The position numbers were made by a program, and so were the translations under genes. From contig NC_091693.1 in assembly GCF_041296265.1 (NCBI RefSeq), forward strand, positions 16,566,001 to 16,630,000: a DNA stretch of 64,000 nt. Direction: 5' to 3'. Every line of letters begins with the position of its first letter. Position 1 is the stretch's first letter. Origin of the DNA: Equus caballus (lineage: Eukaryota; Chordata; Mammalia; Perissodactyla; Equidae). This document shows, piece by piece, positions 11,401 through 19,438 of this stretch. Below the pieces are notes generated by a model. That model had not been told where the DNA came from, did no database searches, and saw nothing but the letters and a program-made list of their open reading frames with translations.

Positions 11401-14400
11401 CCACGATGTCCCCAGTCCCTTTCCCGCTTCTTACGCTATCAACAGTTTCTCTCTCTTGACCCCTCCAGACACATAGGGAGAGGGACCTTCCCAGCGCAGC
11501 CTCCCCCGTCCTTGAACTCTCCGGCCCCATCACCTCCTTTACTGGAATTTTCCATCCCCTTTCTCTTTATCTCACCCATTCCTGGACTTTCTCTCCAGTG
11601 AGAGAAGCCCCCTGCTGGAGGCGAGGCAGTGACAGGACGGCAGAAGCTAACTGGTGGGGGAACTTAGTAGAAACCACTTGGTTACTGGGAGACAAGGTGG
11701 GAGAGACTAGAGGCTGGGGGCAGAATCAGAAAAACTATCTGGTAGCAAATTGGCCCACAGCAACAATTAGGAAGCCACGAGGTGGGAGAGGCCACCGGCT
11801 GGCGGGAGAGTGGGCGATGAGAAGGGAGAAAGAAACCTTTTGATAGGTGGAGTAATTTTCAATTCTTAGGAGATGAGGTGGGAGAGGCCATATGGGGGGG
11901 GGGGGCTAAGCGGGAACTCTGATAGCAAGATGGGAGTTAATTGTTAAAGAGGATAGAGTGGGAGGGTTCATATAGCGGAAGGTAACAGGGAGAGAGAAAC
12001 CAACCGGGGTGAGAGGACAACCAGGTGGAGGAAGGCTCGAGGACACCCGGGGAGGCCCTGACTGCCCCTTCCCTCTGCCTGGCGACCCTCTAGGCGCTAG
12101 CTGCCTGCCGCACCGCCCAGATCGTGACCCAGTACTGCGTGGGTGCCAACTACACGTGGCTGCTGGTGGAGGGCATCTACCTGCACAGCCTCCTGGTGCT
12201 TGTGGGACGCTCCGAGGAGGGCCACTTCCACTGTTACCTGCTCCTCGGCTGGGGTGAGCCCCGACCCTGTCCCCTGCCCGGCGCGTGCGCCTCCGATGCC
12301 CCCACTACCCTGCTGGTCTACCTCAGGGGGTCTCCTCCCCTCTCTAGGCTTCTGCTTCCCCACCCTGGCGGGGCAGTTCCGCGGGTCTTGGGCCTGGCGG
12401 GGCCCGTGCGCGCGCTGACGGCTGCGGCGGGGTTGGGGGGCGGGGGTCGGGGTCTGCGCAGGGGCCCCCGCGCTTTTCGTCATTCCCTGGGTGATCGTCA
12501 GGTACCTGTACGAGAACACGCAGTGAGTCGCCGGGGTCGGGGCGGGGCCTGGGAGGTGGGGGGAGCTCCGAGGGACGTGGGCGGGGTTTGCTGGCCACGT
12601 GGGGCGGTGCTGCTGGCGCCCAGGGGCTGGGAGGGGACGTGGTGGGGGTCTGAAGGACTGGGGAGCTTGGAAAGATTGTGTTCGCGGATTCCTGGAAGGG
12701 GCGGGATGAGGGCGGGGCCTGGATGGTAACAGGCGGGGTTAAAGGGATGTGGGTGTGGCGCTAAGGGCGGGGGCGGGGCCTGGGGAGGGAATGCGCGCGT
12801 TCCGGTGAGTCCGGGGGATTTTTCTCTCTTAGCTCTACTCCCCCTCCCCTAGGTGCTGGGAACGGAACGACGTCAAGGCCATTTGGTGGATCATACGCAC
12901 CCCTATCCTCATGACCATCTTGGTACGGCCAGCCCCGCCTCCTCCAGGTCTTCCTCGGGGATTTCTCATCCTAAGCGGGGCGCCACCCTCTGCTCCCCAG
13001 GACGGGATCCGGGCTGCCTCAGCCTCTGTCTCTCCTCGCAGATTAACTTCCTCATCTTCATCCGCATTCTTGGCATCCTGGTGTCCAAGCTGAGGACGCG
13101 GCAGATGCGCTGCCCCGACTACCGGCTGAGGTGAGGGAGGGCGGTGGGGGCGGAGGGGAAGGGGGCTGGGTGCGAGATGGGGGACCCGGGTCCGCGGGAG
13201 CACTGCCACCCTCTCCCCGCAGGCTGGCTCGCTCCACGCTGACGCTCGTGCCCTTGCTGGGCGTGCACGAGGTGGTGTTTGCTCCCCTGACGGAGGAACA
13301 GGCCCGTGGCGCCCTGCGCTTCGCCAAGCTCGGCTTTGAGATCTTCCTCAGCTCCTTCCAGGTGCTCAGGCGGGGGCAGGGGCTCCACCCCTCGACCTTG
13401 GCCTCCTCCCCAGAGGGACACGTGGCCGCAGTCATCCTCTGGCGCAGCCACTGAATGGGGTGTGAGGATGGGATTGTGTGCGTTCATCCTACACAAAATC
13501 CTGAGCTAGCGCTGTCCAGGGCGGGGCGAGCAGCGGGAAGAAGGACAGGAGATGGGGCAGCATCCCCATCACTGCCTCCTGGTGAAGATCGGGGGCTTCG
13601 AGGCCAGGAGGGGCTGGGGCCAAATTCGCGCCTGTCACTTCCTGTCTCTGTGGCCTTCGCCTCAGGCTTGGAGCTATGAGAGGTGCCTAAGGTGCAAAAT
13701 GTAAAAAGGTGCTCGCTCCAAAGTTCCAGGCCAACCCTGCCCTTCCTTGCCCTGCCCTAGTCCCCAAGCTGCTTTACCTTGTTGGGCCTCAGTTTGCTCA
13801 TCTCTAAAGTGAGGGCAATACCAGTCTCACCTCACAAGGCTGTTCATTCATGAAATTCAGCAAACATCCATCGGACACTTAACTATGTGCCAAGAACTCT
13901 TCTAGGCATACTGTGGGGATAGAGCCGAGAACCAAATGGTCCCTGCCCTCAGGTGGGAGACAGACACTAAACACGCTACATAAGTAAAATATACGCAATG
14001 CCAGATGTGCCTAGAGGGGGGAAAAAGGAAGAAAATAGAGGTGAGGAGCAGATAAAGGGTGGGCTTCTAGACGCAGGGTCAGGGAAGGCCTGGCTGAGAA
14101 GACATAGGAGCAGAGACCCCACAAAGGACAGGGAACAAGCCAGGCAGATCCCTGGGGAAAATGTTCCAGGAAGAGAAACACCATGTGCGAGGTCCCTGAG
14201 GCAGGAGAGGGTACTGTCATGATGGGGGAAGGCCAGCATGCCTGAAGCAGGGGGAGCCAGCGGGAGCAAGGGGGACAGAGGACAGAGGTACCACGGCCGC
14301 CCTTTGGGCTAAGTGAGGACTGTGGCTCTTTCTCCGAGGAAAGCAGGAGCCCCCGGAGGACGCTGAGCAGAGGGACACGATCTGAGTTAGATTTTCATAG

Positions 14401-15588
14401 GATCATGAAAAGTAATAATAAGATATTATCTTAATAATACTGCATAGGGTCCGGCCCGGTGGCGCAGCGGTTAAGTTTGCAGGTTCCGCTTTGGAGGCCC
14501 GGGGTTCGTCGGTTCAGATCCTGAGTGCGGACATGGCACCGCTTGGCAAGCCGTGCTGTGGCAGGCATCCCACATATAAAGTAGAGGAAGATGGGCATGA
14601 TGTTAGCTCAGGGCCAGTCTTCCTCAGCAAAAAGAGGAGGATTGGCAGCGGATGTTAGCTCAGGGCTAATCTTCCTCAAAATAATAATAATAAAAACCCA
14701 TATAAATAATTGATTTGTATGAATTTATCAAGTAATGTATTAATTATACATATTTTATATTCATTTAAATTACATGTAAAACGTATAAATTTATACAAAT
14801 GTAAAACTTATTATTGATTAAAATTAATTTAACATATTAAATAATGTTATAATACGACTAAGAAAAAGATTTAACGCTATTTGCCAGGCTCTGTAGCTTC
14901 TTGCATACTATTCATGCTTCTGTTCTCACAACCACCCACTGTATTACCCATTTTCCAGATGAAGAAACTGAGGCACAGAGGGGCTAAGCAGCTTGCCCCG
15001 GTTGGGAAGAAAGTGGGGAGTGGTTATCACACGCAGGCAGCCCACCTCCAGGGTGCCCGGTTCTTAAACTCCAGCCCTGATTACGCAGCAAATCGGCCAG
15101 AGCGAGGGGGGAGCCAGGAGCCAGGGAGAAGGTGACTGTTCGAGTCTAGGCCCCGGGTGGCGGCAGCCAAGGTGGTTTGGGGCCTGCCCGGGGTCCCGGA
15201 TCACTGGGTGCGTGTTTCCAATCCTGGCCCCGCCCCCGATTTACCTTGTGCCCGGTCTGGCAGGGCTTCCTGGTCAGCATCCTCTACTGCTTCATCAACA
15301 AGGAGGTAGGGAGCCCTCCCTCTGGCGGCCGCGCAGGGAACTGAGCGCCCGGCGCCGCCTCTGAGCGCCGGCCCGTTGCAGGTGCAGTCGGAGATCCGCC
15401 GTGGCTGGCACCGCTGCCGCCTGCGCCGCAGCCTGGACGAGGAGCCGCGCCAGCCCCCGGAGCGCGCCTTCCGGACCCTGCCCGAGGGCCCCGGCCCCGG
15501 CCGGGTCGCCAGCGGCCGCGCTCTGTCCTCGGGGACCCTCCCGGGGCCTGGGGATGAGGCCAGCCCGGTCTTGGAAAGTTACTGCTAG
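8344..15588 (+). CDS. GIPR: Gastric inhibitory polypeptide receptor (GIPR)
   Basis: Class B1 G-protein-coupled receptor for the incretin GIP. It couples to Gs/cAMP in pancreatic beta cells, fat and other tissues. Joined exons: 8344-8415, 8820-8919, 9475-9582, 10132-10235, 10905-11008, 11203-11347, 12094-12253, 12462-12522, 12853-12922, 13042-13130, 13223-13361, 15264-15305, 15382-15588. These total 1401 nt, encoding 466 aa, the same length as human. All junctions are GT-AG and in phase. The order is a Leu-rich signal peptide (1-24), a hormone-binding ectodomain with the six family cysteines (RECQ, LACN, YVCW, ASCP, LRQC, SQCE) and N-glycosylation sequons at N62 and N77, then seven membrane helices from about residue 135, and a tail ending LESYC. 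The TM6 motif GVHEVVF places Glu at residue 354, the site of the human E354Q variant. The frame is intact. Confidence 0.97.
8820..8919 (+). CDS. GIPR: GIPR exon 3 (ectodomain start)
   Basis: Encodes [20 protein letters not shown] and onward to EPPA, the N-terminal alpha-helix of the hormone-binding domain and its first cysteine. Acceptor ccgtag, donor gtgtga. It ends in phase 1. Confidence 0.93.
8920..9474 (+). repeat. GIPR: GIPR intron 3 with 19-bp tandem repeat
   Basis: G-rich intron with recurrent gggcgggg blocks. At about 9145-9190 the 19-base unit gggtggggctgcgccaggt occurs twice, followed by a partial third copy (gggtggggcctgg). Confidence 0.6.
9475..9582 (+). CDS. GIPR: GIPR exon 4 (ectodomain core)
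   Basis: Encodes G58 to the start of V94, including [15 protein letters not shown] and the NAT sequon, then SCPWYLPWH. It has three of the six disulfide cysteines. Acceptor ccccag, donor gtgagg. Confidence 0.94.
9583..10131 (+). repeat. GIPR: GIPR intron 4 with MIR and CT tract
   Basis: About 9860-9990 is a sense MIR copy (cctcatctgtaaaatggggt). 10030-10110 is CT-rich. The acceptor is ttccgcacag ending at 10131. Confidence 0.55.
10132..10235 (+). CDS. GIPR: GIPR exon 5 (ectodomain end)
   Basis: Encodes [19 protein letters not shown] and on to NGAFQ (to residue 128), with the last two ectodomain cysteines. Donor gtaaga. Confidence 0.94.
10325..10690 (+). repeat. Old interspersed repeat, family not named (GIPR intron 5)
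   Basis: Begins near gaaactcaattcagacttg and runs through an A-rich block, a ctctgtgctggtctcacc block and tgactctcattggtctgg. The same order of landmarks recurs at 52095-52450, so this is one dispersed family. I do not recall its name with confidence. Confidence 0.4.
10905..11008 (+). CDS. GIPR: GIPR exon 6 (TM1)
   Basis: Encodes [20 protein letters not shown] and the rest of helix 1 (residues 129-162). Acceptor ccctcccag, donor gtgggc. Confidence 0.94.
11203..11347 (+). CDS. GIPR: GIPR exon 7 (TM2 and ECL1)
   Basis: Encodes [20 protein letters not shown] then the variable first extracellular loop ending ALWNQ (residues 163-211). A G14 run lies upstream in the intron at 11114-11127. Donor gtgagc. 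Confidence 0.94.
11600..12010 (+). repeat. GIPR: Degenerate ~85-bp tandem repeat in GIPR intron 7
   Basis: The landmark gaggtgggagag or a close variant recurs at about 11696, 11780, 11876 and 11956, at intervals of 80-96 bases, with similar flanks (gaaacc, ctctgatagcaa). Units differ by indels, including a G-run at about 11896. Confidence 0.55.
12094..12253 (+). CDS. GIPR: GIPR exon 8 (TM3, ICL2)
   Basis: Encodes [20 protein letters not shown] and on to [13 protein letters not shown] (residues 212-264). C216 is probably the TM3 cysteine that pairs with ECL2. Acceptor ccctctag, donor gtgagc. Confidence 0.94.
12462..12522 (+). CDS. GIPR: GIPR exon 9 (TM4)
   Basis: Encodes [20 protein letters not shown] (to residue 284). 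Acceptor tctgcgcag, donor gtgagt. The following intron (12523-12852) is G-rich with repeated ggcggggcctgg blocks. Confidence 0.93.
12853..12922 (+). CDS. GIPR: GIPR exon 10 (ECL2, TM5 start)
   Basis: Encodes [20 protein letters not shown] then MTIL (residues 285-308). C286 is the conserved ECL2 cysteine. Acceptor ctcccctag, donor gtacgg. Confidence 0.93.
13042..13130 (+). CDS. GIPR: GIPR exon 11 (TM5, ICL3)
   Basis: Encodes [20 protein letters not shown] and QMRCPDYRL (residues 309-337), the G-protein-facing third intracellular loop. Donor gtgagg. Confidence 0.94.
13223..13361 (+). CDS. GIPR: GIPR exon 12 (TM6, ECL3)
   Basis: Encodes [20 protein letters not shown] through FEIFLSSFQ (residues 338-384). 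Glu354 falls in the class B HE motif. Acceptor ccccgcag, donor gtgctc (weaker than its neighbours). Confidence 0.94.
14448..14695 (+). mobile_element. ERE SINE, sense, in GIPR intron 12
   Basis: The tRNA-derived head (ggcccggtggcgcagcggtt) lies at the left, the two gttagctcaggg blocks follow, and an (aat)n tail lies at the right. No clear target-site duplication was found by eye. Confidence 0.9.
14696..14870. other. AT-rich block
   Basis: About 175 bases of almost pure A/T (taattatacatattttatatt type) directly after the ERE tail, in an otherwise GC-rich gene. Confidence 0.7.
15264..15305 (+). CDS. GIPR: GIPR exon 13 (TM7)
   Basis: A 42-base exon encoding [14 protein letters not shown] (residues 385-398). 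Acceptor gtctggcag, donor gtaggg. Its length is a multiple of three, so skipping would delete TM7 residues without a frameshift. Confidence 0.94.
15382..15588 (+). CDS. GIPR: GIPR exon 14 (helix 8, tail, stop)
   Basis: Encodes [20 protein letters not shown] and the tail ending LESYC, with stop TAG at 15586-15588 (residues 399-466). Acceptor ccgttgcag. Confidence 0.95.
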   Translation: MQSEIRRGWHRCRLRRSLDEEPRQPPERAFRTLPEGPGPGRVASGRALSSGTLPGPGDEASPVLESYC

Positions 15589-16105
15589 GGAGCAGTGTTC
15601 AGTTAGCACATATTCATTGAGCGCCTACTGTGTACCGGGCCTGGTGTGGAGGGCGCTGGGGAAATGGGGTGGGGGGAGGAAACAAAAGACAAGGTTCCTG
15701 TTCTCCTAGAGATCATAGCTGAGTAAAGGAATCAGACCGTGAAAACAAAACGTTAAGTTATGTATACATGCTGTGGAATGGCTTAGGAAGAAAAATTACA
15801 AGCAGGCCTAGGGCGGTCCGGGAGGGCATCTCCGAGGAGGTGTCATTTAAGCCATGCCTGGAAGAGGTGAAGGAGACAGCTTTGGGAAGAATCAGTGGAC
15901 AAGATTCTAGGCAGAAGGACCTAGCATCTGCAAAGGCCCTGGGGCAGCTTGGCCATGTCTGAGGAACAGAGAGGTGGTCTGCGTGGCTGGAGTGGGATAA
16001 GTCAGAGCCAACAGATGGAGAGGGAGAAGTGGGCAGGGGCACAAGAGTTGGGATTTTATTCCAGGTGTGTTGTAGATTCTTAGCGGGAGCATCTTCTGGG
16101 CTAAT

Positions 16106-16372
16106 TTTTTTTTTTTTAAAGATTGGCACCTGAGCTAACAACTGTTGCCAATCTTCTTTTTTTTTTTTTTCCTGCTTTTTCTCCCCCAAATCCCCCCAGT
16201 ATATAGTTGTATATTTTTTAGTTGTGGGTCCTTCTAGTTGTGGCATGTGGGACGCCGCCTCACCATGGTCTGATGAGCGGTGCCATGTCCGCGCCCAGGG
16301 TCCGAACCAGTGAAACCCTGGGCCGCCGAAGCAGAGCGAGCGAACTTAACCACTCGGCCACGGGGCCAGCCC
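16106..16372 (-). mobile_element. ERE SINE, antisense, inserted in L2
   Basis: A-tail (poly-T) at the left, head ending cacggggccagcccc at the right. A perfect 10-base duplication, ctgggctaat, flanks it (16096-16105 and 16373-16382). It splits an L2 relic and probably lies in the GIPR 3' UTR. Confidence 0.95.
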
Positions 16373-17145
16373 CTGGGCTAATGTTTTCAACAGATCCCTC
16401 TGTCTACCCTCGAGGGGCAGAGATTATTAGGGGCAGGGGTGGAAGCTGGGGCCCAGTGAGGATACTGCGCAGAGGAGGTGAAGGTGGCCGGACCAGGGTT
16501 GCGGCCACGTGGGGCGTGAATCTGTTGGATCCTGGGGCTATTGGAAAGGTCAAACTCAGGATTTGCTGATGGATCGTATGAACCAAGCGTAGCAAGAAGT
16601 CAAGGAAGATTTCTGGGTTTGGGATGGAGAGAGAAAAGACAGGGAGCTCGGCTTCAGGGTGGGCAGAACCGTGTGCCCTGTGGACATGTTCAGCTGGGAG
16701 GAAGGGTCTGGAGCCCACGGGAGAGGGAGAGTTGGAGACAGAGATGGGACAGCACTGGGGTCCAGAGAGCATTCCGTGTGTAGACATAAACACGGGCCGT
16801 TCCTGGCAGGCCTCGGAGCTGAAACCTACACCCAGAGAGGCCAGGGCCATGGCTAGCTGGGGGTGTGAACACACAGCCCCGCCTCTGGGGGGGTCCCTGG
16901 GAACTGGGAGAATTAGGGGGGAACGCCGACAGCCTCATGGTGGCTGGACCACCTGTACACACCCAAGACCCTCCCTCCAAAAACCTCCCCCACTCAGATA
17001 CACTTAGACTCAGTTAGCCCCGGGTATCGTCTTATTTCCCTCGGCGTCCCCAGCTCTCTGGATACGGCCCGGAGCAGCTGAACTCAGAGTCCTTTCCAGG
17101 CTGTGGCCCCTGGGTGGGTGGGGAGCCCAAGGCAGGGCCCTTGTA

Positions 17146-17151
17146 AATAAA
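17146..17151 (+). terminator. GIPR: Poly(A) signal, probable GIPR 3' end
   Basis: AATAAA followed about 15 bases later by a GU-rich element (ttgtgtttttggttgtg), the classic arrangement for cleavage at about 17165-17170. It is the first such signal after the GIPR stop. Confidence 0.65.
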
Positions 17152-17170
17152 GCAGGAGAAACAGTTGTGT

Positions 17171-19175
17171 TTTTGGTTGTGTTTTTGCGTATGGGGTGGG
17201 AGAATCTTCTTGGCCAGGCCATAAGGGAAATGACTGCGTGGCTGGGTGTCTGTGGGGGCCTTGCACCCTCTGGAGGGTAGCGCTGCTCATCTTCAGCCCC
17301 GTGTCGCCACAACACTGATGTCACACTGCCGCTGTCCCCCCGCCCAAGAGAAGCCCCAATTGGGAATGTTCCCGGGATCTCCTGACACTTAACTATTTGC
17401 AGTGTGTACAATTAAAATCATGTGTGTGTGCGCCAGACATTTGCTGAGGGCTGCTTCTCTCAAACGGCGGTGTGGGAATAGCAGAGCTGCAGGAAGCAAC
17501 CTGCTTCAGATCTTAGCTGTATGACCTGGGGACAACTTCCAACCTTTCTGTGCCCCAGTTTCCACTTCTGGAAAATGGCTGTAACGATGGTACCTACATC
17601 CTCGGGCTGCCTGATTCCAAGGGGCTCCTCTTAGGACGCTCTGGAAAGCACTTGGGCAGTGGGGTGGGGGGAGAGGGGAGGAAGGAAGTCCGACTGATGC
17701 CAAACAGGGTGCAGGGCTGGCATCTGCCGCCAGCCTGCCAGGGAGGGAAAGCAATTCCCATTTCCCGGGGAGGAAGAGTCAACAATGGAGGCGGAGGGAG
17801 ACATCAGGGCCGCGACTCCAGGGCTTGTGCTGTCCTTACTCCTGCACAAGAGCCAATCCCCAGGGCAGTTTCCACAACAGCACCATCGCCCCGCTTAACA
17901 GATTAGGATCCTGTGGCCCCATCCTGCTCCCTGACGGTCAAGACTGCTCACGAGGCCCTGGCTCCCTACGTTTGAAAGCGGCTCCATTGTTTCCTGAGTG
18001 ACCCTGGGAAAGTCACTTACCCTCTCTGGGCCTGAGCTGTCTCATCTGTAAAATGGGATGGTTCTAGCATCGCCCCCTCAGATGGTGGTTCCAGTTAGAT
18101 GCGGACCACTCAGTGAACGTGTGCCTTTAAAACCTCACAGCGTGGGCCTGTGTCAGGCCTTCCCTGCTGCAGGGGCCCCAAGCTGTCGCTAATGGGCTCA
18201 TGGGGTAACTCAGGCTGTGCCTTCCACAGCTCAGTGTGTCGGACATCTCATTTGATCCTGACCTCAGGCCCGCGAACTCCGGCACCTGCCTGGCATTTGG
18301 CCCTGTCTGAGAACAGAGACAGAACAGAAGAGAGAGACGCAGGGGGCGGGAGGGAGGGTGACGTGGGCACATAGAGCAAGACGGATCTTCCCTAAGCGCC
18401 CCCAATAAGTAAGCCCCCCTTCCGCACCTCCATCTCCCCATGTTCGTCAGAGAATTTCTCCCAAGGGTAATTAAGTTGTGACTTGAGGGCGGCCGAGCTC
18501 AGGGGATAAGCCCCAGGCTCAGGAACAGGGTGGGTATGAATGACAGCATCACCATGCTGGCTGGGTACCGCTGGGGGCGTGCCACCACCGCCGGGCCTCA
18601 GTTCCCTCCTCTGGACAGGGAGGTAATAAAGAACAGCGCCTGCTCAGAGCTGTTGGGAGGAAGTTCGAACAGCACGGAGCCCAGGGCCTGGCACCCTGTC
18701 AGCTCCCCGGGGCTCAGCCACAGTCACCGTCGGTTCTGGGCACCGACCGCTCTACCCGGGCATCTCCTGTCCATGAGGGCCGTCAGGAGCCGTCCCGGGC
18801 ACGGCTGTGTCCCCAGCATTGCAGCACAGGGCTGGGCCTGGAGGAGGCGCCTGGTGGACTGTTTGCTGATTGCACAAATGGAAAAGAAGACTGAAAGAAA
18901 AGACTGAGACTGACTGATGGAGAGAGAGGCAGGAAGAAGGAAGAGAGAGTGACGCCAAGAAGCTAGAAAAGATTAAAACAGGAGAGAGAGCAGAAGCTCT
19001 CTCCATCCAACCCATTCGCTTCACAGACGGGGAAAGCGAGGCCTGGAGGGGCAGACGGGGCCTCGTCACCTGCTCAGAGAGGTCCTGACCCAGCGTGTGC
19101 TGGGCCCCACGCCCAGCTGCCTTCCTCCCGCGAGTCAGCCCCCCTCACCAGGCCCTGGGAAGAGACAGGTACCAC
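17171..19175. repeat. GIPR-SNRPD2 intergenic, MIR copies
   Basis: Convergent 3' ends flank this stretch. Sense MIR copies lie at about 17500-17620, 17985-18115 and 18490-18700 (each with the cagtttcc / atctgtaaaatgg phrase or a variant). No exon or RNA gene was recognised in the rest. Confidence 0.5.
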
Positions 19176-19193
19176 TAAAAAAAAACACAGGAC

Positions 19194-19199
19194 TTTATT
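19194..19199 (-). terminator. SNRPD2: SNRPD2 poly(A) signal
   Basis: TTTATT on the plus strand is AATAAA on the minus strand, 65 bases past the SNRPD2 stop. This predicts a very short 3' UTR ending near 19180. Confidence 0.85.
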
Positions 19200-19263
19200 A
19201 TTCCCATCACAAAGGGCACGGCTTCGCAGGATAGGGAGCGAGTTCCGACGGCGGGGAGGGGCC

Positions 19264-19438
19264 CTACTTGCCCGCGATGAGCGGGTTCCGCAGGACCACG
19301 ATGACCGAGTCCCCGCGCAGGAACATCTTGGAGATGTAGCGGTCCTTGTTGACCGGCTTGGACTTCTTCTTGCCCTTGCCGCTCTTGGGAACCTCAGTCC
19401 ACATCTCCTTCACGTTCTCCAGCACCATGTTGCAGTGC
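19264..19438 (-). CDS. SNRPD2: SNRPD2 exon 3 (Sm2, stop)
   Basis: Encodes R(split)[15 protein letters not shown] to IAGK and TAG (19264-19266). Acceptor on the minus strand is cccccag next to 19438. Confidence 0.96.

Larger units (their letters stand above)
13362..15263 (+). repeat. GIPR: GIPR intron 12: L2, ERE, AT-rich block, MIR
   Basis: This is the largest coding intron. About 13840-14400 is L2 (tatgtgccaagaactcttctagg onward), followed by an ERE, an AT-rich block (14696-14870) and an antisense MIR (14930-15070, gatgaagaaactgaggcac). The rest, 13362-13835, holds no recognised element. Confidence 0.55.
15589..17170 (+). other. GIPR: GIPR 3' UTR (inferred)
   Basis: No good poly(A) signal was seen before 17146, so the last exon would extend about 1.6 kb. 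It begins with an L2 relic (15598 onward, attcattgagcgcctactgtg) interrupted by an ERE and resuming after it. 16560-17100 has no recognised element. A shorter transcript using a non-canonical signal is possible. Confidence 0.45.

Noticed and set aside
7317-15263. Intronic microRNA known from human GIPR
   Set aside because: I looked for its mature sequence in the introns and did not see a convincing match or hairpin by eye; a proper search could still find a diverged copy.
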